Positions 56,801 to 64,000 of a stretch of DNA of 64,000 nt are shown piece after piece. A program made the translations under genes and the position numbers. This DNA is from Callipepla californica brunnescens (taxonomy: Eukaryota > Chordata > Aves > Galliformes > Odontophoridae): the NCBI GenBank assembly GCA_023055505.1, contig JALIRH010000004.1, forward strand, positions 13,821,368-13,885,367, written 5' to 3'. The notes beneath the pieces are model-generated. The model was not told where the DNA came from, ran no database searches, and saw only the letters and a program-made list of their open reading frames with translations. How positions within the stretch are numbered: the first letter of the stretch is position 1; the number at the start of each line of letters is the position of its first letter.

Positions 56801-59692
56801 GTTTGCCAGTGCATCTGAAACACCATTTCCTAGTGCTGGGAAGTCCCATCACTCTTGCTGAGCAGGCAAACAGCAGGTTTTAGCTCACACACCAAAGTCC
56901 CTGGACCACCAAAGGTATTTTTTTTTCCTCTAATGTAATCATATTGCACTGTTTGACAAAGGAAAAGAAGGTGCTCTGCAGGCCACCTGGTAATGCCTGA
57001 CTGCCTGATCATTATTCATGCTGCAGGACTCCAGAATGATCTATCTGCAGCTATCCAGCTCTCAAGACCCCAAAGCAGACCTGATGTGGGTAGGACTACT
57101 GAGCATTCACGCTGCTTTCCCAACTAAATCATAATGAAACCGCTCTTCAGCAGGCAGCCTGGGCTACGCCACTATTCACACTGCTGTGTTACAAAGCAGG
57201 AAGGTCCACCTGTGAGAGCACGGTCAAGTCACAGTGGCAAACTCCTGCAAGCACAATGCACATTATGATTCACATCAACAGTTTCCAAACAGAACTAGAA
57301 GCCTTCCATACCTTAAATTATTGTGTGCAATATAGCTCTGCAGTCTGACATGTGAAGTCCCACAGCATAACGGAGTTTAGCAAGGATTTTTACAGACTTT
57401 CTTGCTCCAGCAAAGAATCACAGGATTAATTCAGAAGGTTGAGAACACTCATTTGAGCAGCAGGAAATGGTAAGACTGGGCACTGTACCCCACTTAGACT
57501 AAACCATGAGATGATACCTGTGCATTCAGCAGGCACAGGGAACTCATGAGTTACGTTGCAGAAAACGTTGAGTATTAATTAGGAAATACCGAAGACAATT
57601 TCTGCATGATCTTCCCAAGCAAACTCCTACTGAGCAGACAGAGAAACCAGCACAGAGAGTTATTCCAAGTCCCTTTCCATGTCTGAAGTTGTAAACCTAA
57701 TGAAACTGCTTTCAGCCCAGCTGGGACAAAGCCAGCAGAGGGCAATGCCCTCAGTGCCATGCAAACAAACCACAGGCAAAACTCTGCTTCTTTTCTCCTT
57801 CTGGCCCACTAAGAACAGTCCTGTACATACAGATTTATGAGTCATACAGATTTCTGGGTCAGACCAGCAGAGCAACTGTGGCTGATTTGTTTATGAAGCA
57901 ATCCTTGTGATACTTGCAATTCCCAGGCAGATTAATCAATGGTCTGACAACTGATAAGCGTTACACTCAGCAGCATTTGCATCGTCAGGTATACAACTAT
58001 CAACACCATGGCTCCAGCCTAGCAAAACATACACAATTATGCAAGCTTACTTTAATTAATACCTACAAAACACTTTCATTCCAAAGCTATCAAATAGCAA
58101 GTCGAGAAAAAGCAACAGGAGATTCACACAGAACTCATAACTGAAAAACAACTTCTGGTTCCTTCTACAAACCTGCAAACGTTTTGTTGAGATGCAGTCA
58201 TGGAAGGGTCAAAGCAAACATCAGGACAGAAAGTACTCAAGAAGAGGCAGAAGAAACGCAGTTATGAAGAAGCATCATGTCTGCAGAGCCTCCAAACTGG
58301 ATTTTATTACTATCAGCTACATCAAGAAGCAGCCTGCTTGTAGTTAACATTAGTAAAATCATTTGAGACACAGGGACAACAAGTAGTGAGCTGAGCATGT
58401 TCTGAAACAGCTCACACGTTTCCCCTTTTCACTCTGCCTCATGTTCACTTTTCTATTTGGTGTGCTTTATACTCAGAATCTTACACCCTTAGTTTTCCCC
58501 AAACCAGACCTAAAAACATTTTATAATGCTTCGCTAAAGCATGTTGCAGAGATGCAAAAGTTACCCTTCTCAACATATTAAAGCCACGGAAGTTCAACAA
58601 GTGAAGAAAAAGCAGGTTTATCTCAGGTATTTTTCCACTCTGAGGTTTGAGTACTCACTGAGCGTGTTTTCTTTCAAAATATAGCATTAAACCAGAAAGC
58701 AGCATTGCAACGCTATAGCACTACAAACCTCAAACCACCACTTCCACACCTCGCCTTCTGCCTGAGCTCTGCAGGCCTCCAGGTGCCAAAGGGCCGGAGG
58801 AGACACGGCACCCAGAGCAATACCTGCCGGGAAAGAAGTCACCCGCCTGCTTTGATCAGCAGGCGAGCAGAGTTGTAGGACTCCTTTCCTGATAGCAGCG
58901 GGCTGTGTTCGCGGCCCCTTTGCACTCAGGGAGGCGATGCAGTCCACCTGCAGGCGCTAGCACAGCTGCTGGCTCCCGCTTCCCCGCCAACAGCAGCGGC
59001 CCTCGGCCCACACAACTCAGCAGAGGCGAGAGCTGCTTCCAGCGAGCCCTGCCTGCCGGCTGCAAGGGGCAGCGTTAGGACATCGCCCTCTCACAGTTGG
59101 GATCTCTGTCGCAGCCTGAGAGGACTCACCGTAACCTTATATCGATGCAATGCACTACCAGAACCAAAACCTCCTAGGTGCGCACAGAAGTTTGCTACAG
59201 ACGTACAGATCCGTCAGCCTTTGATCTAAGCCAAAGCTCTCAGTTTCAGGAACAGCAAGCTTTCCCGCAGGGCGCTCTCGCAGAGCCCTCCAGCTCCCCG
59301 CCCCGCGGGGTCCCCGAGCCGGGAGCGTCCATTTCCCAGCCAGAAAGCAGAGCCCGCCGCTCCAGGCCCTCCGAAAGAACAACACCCGGAGCGCGGCCTC
59401 CCCGCCCGGCCCAGCGGCCCCGGGCCCACCCCCCACACGCTCCCCGCGGTTCGCTTTCGGTTTCGGCGGAGCTCGGCCCAACGCGGCCCGGCCGCGGAGC
59501 CGCCCTCGTTCAGCGCCGCGGGTCCCACGGGCGATGCCCGAGCGCCGAGCCGCTCTCCCGCCGGGGGCCGGCCCGCCCCGCGTTGCCGCTCACCGCCCGG
59601 ACGGAGCCCGGTCCCTCCGGCCCCCGCAGCACCGCGACGCGATACGCGACGAGATACGGCCGCGGTGCTCCGCACGCGCCGGCCCCGCTCAC
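53870..59692 (-). other. TRAF6 first intron (predicted)
   Basis: A 5.8-kb interval between the non-coding first exon and the first coding exon. No CR1 copy was recognised. The last 450 nt (59250-59692) are part of the CpG island. Frames of 70-130 codons here show no family resemblance. Confidence 0.6.
59455..59464 (-). promoter_or_regulatory. IRF/ISRE-type element in the TRAF6 CpG island
   Basis: The minus strand reads GAAACCGAAA followed by GCGAA, matching the GAAANNGAAA core bound by IRF proteins. It lies about 230 nt into the predicted first intron. Function is inference. Confidence 0.4.
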
Positions 59693-59850
59693 CTCGTCCC
59701 CGCTCCCCGCCGGCCGCCGCTTCCGCCTCCTCCTCGGGACGGACCGGGGCGGCGGCCGCCCGCTCCCGAGCCGCTGCAGCGCCCCCTGCCGGCCCGGTGG
59801 TGCCGCCCGCCCGAGGCCCAGAGCGCGGCCCCTCCTCCCGCCCGCGGGGT
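59693..59850 (-). other. TRAF6: TRAF6 non-coding first exon (predicted)
   Basis: The minus strand has a strong donor GGGACGAG|GTGAGCGG (exon end 59693) inside the CpG island. Joined to 53869 it gives a short GC-rich leader without an upstream ATG in the part seen. The 5' end is an estimate from the CCAAT position. An alternative donor GGGCG|GTGAGC lies near 59594. Confidence 0.5.
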
Positions 59851-60399
59851 GGGGCGAAGAGCGCCGGAGCGCGGCGTCGGCTGTGGCTGCGCAGGTGCAG
59901 AAATCATGGATTGGACGGCGCGGGGCGTCATTAGCGAAAGCCGACCCACCTGGAAGCAGCGCGCTACTGCCTGCAAGCAGCCGAGCTTCTCAGGTGCGCA
60001 GAAGGCCCAGTCCTGCCTGCTGCTCCTGGGTGCCGTGGCCAGGCCCGCATAAGGGGGCAGCGGGCACGTCGGCTTTTCCCAGCAGCGTGATGCAGCAGGT
60101 GGCTCTAAGGAACTGAAAAACTGGGACAGCGCAAATGCAAACGCAGCTTCGTTTCCCTAAACACAGAGAAGGGGAATTTCGCTGTGTGCATCTGTGCCTG
60201 TCCTTGGCAAGCACCCGAGGCTAGCACGTTAACTCAGGGAGCGCTTTGTTCCTCTTCTGGGGTCCCAGATCTGCAGTGAAGAACGGGTCCCTGGAACAGC
60301 CCTGGGCTCCTGTCCTTGCTAAAAGTGTCTGTTTGCCCTCAGTGCCAGCCGGTGTGGGCAGGAAAAAATCATCTAGTCCAACCATCCACCTAAATTGCC

Positions 60400-61205
60400 A
60401 GCTAAACCATACGATCATGGATTCTCTGGAATTGAAAGGGACCTTTAAAGATCATCGGGTCCAACTCCCCTGCAACCAACAGGGACACCTGTGCTAGATC
60501 AGGTGCTCACAGCCCTGTCCTGCCTGACCTTGGGTGTCTCCAAGGACAGAGATTCCATCACCTCTGGGCAACCCACACCAGTGCCTCACCACTCTTCCTG
60601 TAAAAACTATATTTCTTCTATTCAGTCTGCATCTCCTTGCTTTTTGTTTGAAACCATTTCCCCTTGTCTTGTCTCAGCAGACACTGTTAAGAAGTCTGTC
60701 CTTTTCTTTCTTACAGTGTTATCTTTAGGTACAGAAAGGCTGCTATCAGGTCTCCCTGGCGCCTTCTCCAAGCTGAACAGCCCCAGCTCTCTCCACCTGT
60801 CCTCAGAAGGGGGATGTTTCATCCTTTGGATCACTTTTGTGGCCCTCCTCTGATCACACTCCAACAGCTCCACGTCTCTCCTGCACTGAGGACTCACATT
60901 TAGACAGTGTGGTGCCCCACCAGCACAGAGTAGAGGAGCAGGATCTCCTCCACTGAGTGCTGGCCACTCTTCCAAAAGAAGCCCAGGATATGTCTGCTTT
61001 TCTGCAAGGGCAGATTGCTGGCTCATGTCCAGCTTGCCATCCACCAGTACCTCCAAGTCCTTTGCAGCAGGGCTGTGCTCCATCCTTATGTCATCCATCT
61101 TGTACCGTTAGCAGGGGTTGCCACGACTCAGGTGCAAGACCTTGCAATTGGCTTTGTTGAACCTCATGGGGTTCACCTGGGCCCACTGCTCAAGCCTGTT
61201 GCAAA
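60400..61205 (-). mobile_element. CR1 retrotransposon 3' fragment upstream of TRAF6
   Basis: Antisense on the plus strand. The 3' end (gaattgaaagggacctttaaagatcatcgggtccaac) comes first, then the 3' UTR, then RT C-terminal coding remnants such as FSLEKAPGR, ECDQRRATKVIQRMKH and DLEVLVDGKLDMSQQ on the minus strand. It lies about 470 nt upstream of the TRAF6 CpG island. A short further CR1-like scrap (atcatctagtccaacca) lies at 60368-60384. Confidence 0.88.
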
Positions 61206-61221
61206 GTGCAACATCTACACG

Positions 61222-61450
61222 TATTTTGGGCACCTCCAGAGATGGTGACTCCATTGGGCAGGCCTGTTCCAATGACTCACCACTCTTTCTAAGACAAAAA
61301 AAGTCCTAATATCCAACCTAGCCTGCCCCCCACCTCAGTGCAACTTGAGGCAGTTCTCTCTCATCCTATTGGTGCTAACCTGGGAGAAGAGGCTGACCCC
61401 CCACCTGCTTATAACCTTCTTTCAGGGAGTTGTAGGGAGCAGTAAGATCT
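61222..61450 (-). mobile_element. second CR1 3' fragment
   Basis: Antisense copy of the CR1 3' UTR: cacctccagagatggtgactcc, ggcaggcctgttccaatgactc, cctaatatccaacctagcc, then caacttgaggcagttctctctc and tgggagaagaggctgacc. It abuts the 60400-61205 fragment but repeats the same region of the element, so it is a separate insertion. Confidence 0.85.
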
Positions 61451-64000
61451 GTGGAAGCCCTGAATGCAGCCCTCTAAATGCTACTTTTGGCCATGAGATT
61501 ATTTATTACTTTTTTTTTTTTTTTTGGTCAGGTCTTCATTTGGGGCTCTGACATACCACAAGTAACAAGTCGTTATATTAAGAATAATTTAACCAGCTTT
61601 GTGGACCCTTTGCTGGATGACTGGCTGAATTTCAGAGCCATCCATGTTCCCTGCGGAGTGGAAAAGCTTTATGTTATCTTCATTACTTGTAAAATGTGGA
61701 AATTTATCATTACATAGATTTATAAAATAGATATCCTTCGATGCAATTTGCTATGGCAAAACCCCCAAATTTTTAATTATACGTCAGGTAGTTCAGGATG
61801 TCCAGTTCATGTTCATTAGAAAGGAATACAGGGAACATAGGCGTTTTTATCCCAAATGTAAATGAAATGTCTTTAGTCAGAGCAGTTCCCAAATATGTAT
61901 GTTTTTTGTCAGACTGGGCCCATAAGCATGTACCAATGCCCATACTGCAGCAGAAAAAGCTGTATCAATGCTTTTCTCCACGTGGTGGTGCCACTTGCAC
62001 AGGGAAAATATTTTCCAGCACTGCACAGCTCAAACTGCCAAGCAATTATGCTCATGCACACATAAAACACACTCAAAGCTGTTTCAATTGGAGATCAATT
62101 AAAACCTTATTTACCTGTAGTATCCCTCCCAGAAAACATTTTTTCAAGGTGATTTCCTGAAAGTGCATGACTGCTTACATAGGCTCACCTGGCTGTGCTG
62201 ATGATCAGGTTGTTCTCATGCACTGCTGTTCACACCAGACCTCGGTCTCATAGGGAATGGGGCCGAGGTTTTGAATAAGCACTGCAGAGGGACAGATGTG
62301 CTAAACAGCTTCTCCAAGAGCCCCAGGTCCCTCAGTGCATATTGTCAGTGAGCTGCATCTGCTCTTTCAAGATAAGGGAGGAAGCCAGCATGAGCCAGCA
62401 GAGTTATTTTGATTGATATCTGGTGTTGCAGCCTGACCTGATATCTTTTTGAAAAGGTCTCTCCAAATGCTAGTGAGGGGGCCAGTGAAGGCAGGCAAGT
62501 TGTAAGAAGTCCTGGAAGACAGAGAGAGCAGAAGTGCTGGGCTCAGGGCTGGGCCATGCTGCCTTCTCACTGTCCAACAAACTCCAGAGTCAGGACAGCC
62601 TTACCTTACCTTAACCTGCCTTGGCCTGGGGGCAGCTACCATGATTTCTGTTCCACCTTGTCTTGACGCTCACATGGTGTTGTTTCTACTGCAGCATTGA
62701 GATTTTAAGTGAGTCAGAATATGACCAAGGGTACCAGGGTTTGCTACCAAACTTTGCTTTCTTTGTCCTTACGTTACTTGTTCTGGCACAAATAGTTGCA
62801 CTTATGAGGAAGTACTGGCATCTCCTGTGGCACACAGTACAAAATAAGTGACTGACTCAGGTCTAGCTTCACTTCTCTATGACTTGTCATCTTACAAGAA
62901 CGGGAAGCAAGTGATGTTCTGCAAGATCAAAGCTGACAATAGGGACGGAATCCTCTCATCACTTTTACCTATAGCAACTGTTGCTATTGCAAACTCCCAC
63001 TTGTGGAGTGTGAGCATATGTTCACTTTGGGAGGGCCTGGTGGATCATTACATTTTGTTGCATAATATATTTTGTGGAGACGAAAATCTTTCAAGGTGCT
63101 CTTGTGTGACAGAATTTGTTTTCTTTTCACTTGGAGTGAGCTTCTGAGACATACTTGCTTTGTTAAAACTGAGCGTGAGCATTGAACTTTCCAGCTCCCC
63201 ATCTGTGGACGCTTCCCTATGCCTGGTGTACTATGGACATGTTACTTACAATATATCACTGGTTTTTATGTTGTTGATTTGTTCTCTTGGCAAGGGTCTT
63301 CAGGATGCCATCAGGGAGGTAATATCCCTGAAAGTGAGATACTGGGATCAGAAGAAGAGACATTGTGTGGTCCCAGACCCTAGAGTCCTGGCTGCTGTTG
63401 ACACAGGAAGCAGACCCCTGGCCTTCAGCAAAACAGCTTTGGTGTGTGACTGTAGTGTGGCAAGACACCAGGTTCTTCTCTCCGATAGTTGACAGTGAAG
63501 AAACTAGCTCTGAAGCTAGAAAGAAGAAAGCCAAATGCAAAACTTTGTCCTAACACTGCAGGTGCTCCTCAGAGGGGGCTGCGTACTTGTCTCAGTGCCC
63601 TAGAGTCCCACACAAGAAGACCTTGTTTTTATGAATTTTGTGGTTAAGCCTCATGAATTGCCAGGTGCCACCTGGACTTGAGAGTTCTGCATTGTGTTGA
63701 AGTAACCTGTGGTTAGCACCAGAGTGGTACTGGGAGCTCAGAGGCACAGGGATAAATGAGATAAACAGCACTGCAGTGTCTTTAAAAAGCAGAGGGGACA
63801 AAGAAAAGAGCAAGAACACACGGGAGAGCAAGCAAGCTTGACATGTGGAGCAAACTGAGCAGACATAACGGCAGCTCTGCACACTGACAGGGAGCTAAAG
63901 GTAGGCTGGCTGTACTAATGACAGCAGCTCAGATGCTTGTAGGACTTCTGAATGTTGATTCATTTTCCTGTTTTAATGTGCAAGTCAATTTTATTCTATA
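61451..64000. other. intergenic DNA upstream of TRAF6 (towards RAG1/RAG2)
   Basis: I see no exon, RNA gene or transposon. There is a 16-T tract at 61510-61525 and a few copies of cctta at about 62602-62625. The frame at 62663-62851 looks hydrophobic but has no support as a gene. Confidence 0.6.

Larger units (their letters stand above)
59270..59935 (-). promoter_or_regulatory. TRAF6: TRAF6 CpG-island promoter
   Basis: A sharply GC- and CpG-rich block in otherwise AT-richer DNA. On the minus strand it contains a CCAAT box (59914-59910), a TGACGCC ATF/CREB-type half-site (59930-59924), an NRF1-like TGCGCAGGTGC (59887-59897, plus-strand reading), and several GC boxes (for example around 59836-59855). 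There is no TATA box. A TATA-less CpG island fits the broad expression of TRAF6. The start site is probably at about 59830-59860. Confidence 0.75.

Noticed and set aside
59178..60116. A 312-codon plus-strand open frame, the longest in the window
   Set aside because: It runs through the TRAF6 CpG island. GC-rich DNA has few stop codons, overlapping long frames occur in several other frames there, and the translation is Pro/Arg/Ala-rich with no domain.
62663..62851. A hydrophobic 62-codon frame resembling a membrane segment
   Set aside because: No family match, no splice sites of note and an ordinary intergenic setting. Probably chance.
61451..64000. Search for RAG1 exons, expected next to TRAF6
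   Set aside because: No long RAG1-type open frame is present. If synteny holds, RAG1 lies beyond the right edge of the window.

Overview
This window is nuclear DNA from a bird, most likely a galliform such as chicken or a close relative. The evidence is small multi-exon vertebrate genes, at least six CR1 non-LTR retrotransposon copies (the dominant avian repeat family), and an absence of mammalian-type SINEs. It covers the PRR5L-TRAF6 neighbourhood, which in amniotes lies next to RAG1/RAG2. Neither RAG gene is inside the window.

Layout: 1-34492 holds PRR5L on the plus strand. All eight coding exons can be joined with correct phase into a 366-residue protein that starts at 4553 and stops at 34492. 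A probable 3' UTR runs to about 36860. From 36860 to 40380 there is a gap that may hold a small uncharacterised plus-strand transcript; several good splice sites end in a canonical poly(A) signal at 40352. From 40370 to about 59850 is TRAF6 on the minus strand: a 3' UTR of about 3.5 kb, six coding exons (542 residues) and an upstream CpG-island promoter with a probable non-coding first exon. From 59900 to 64000 is the region upstream of TRAF6, with two or three CR1 fragments and otherwise unassigned intergenic DNA.

Function: PRR5L (Protor-2) is an mTORC2-associated adaptor. TRAF6 is the RING E3 ubiquitin ligase that carries IL-1R/TLR and CD40/RANK signals to NF-kB and MAPK. The two genes are convergent. 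The notable signals are a GC-AG intron in PRR5L with an in-frame competing GT donor 9 bases downstream, back-to-back poly(A) signals 31 bases apart where the plus and minus transcripts meet, two miR-146 seed matches in the TRAF6 3' UTR, an IRF-type element in the TRAF6 CpG island, a CR1 copy whose reverse-transcriptase core has been cleanly deleted, and an AT-rich block in a PRR5L intron that looks like a conserved regulatory element.

I did not find a new multi-gene system. The best candidate for something undescribed is the plus-strand transcript at 37.6-40.4 kb.
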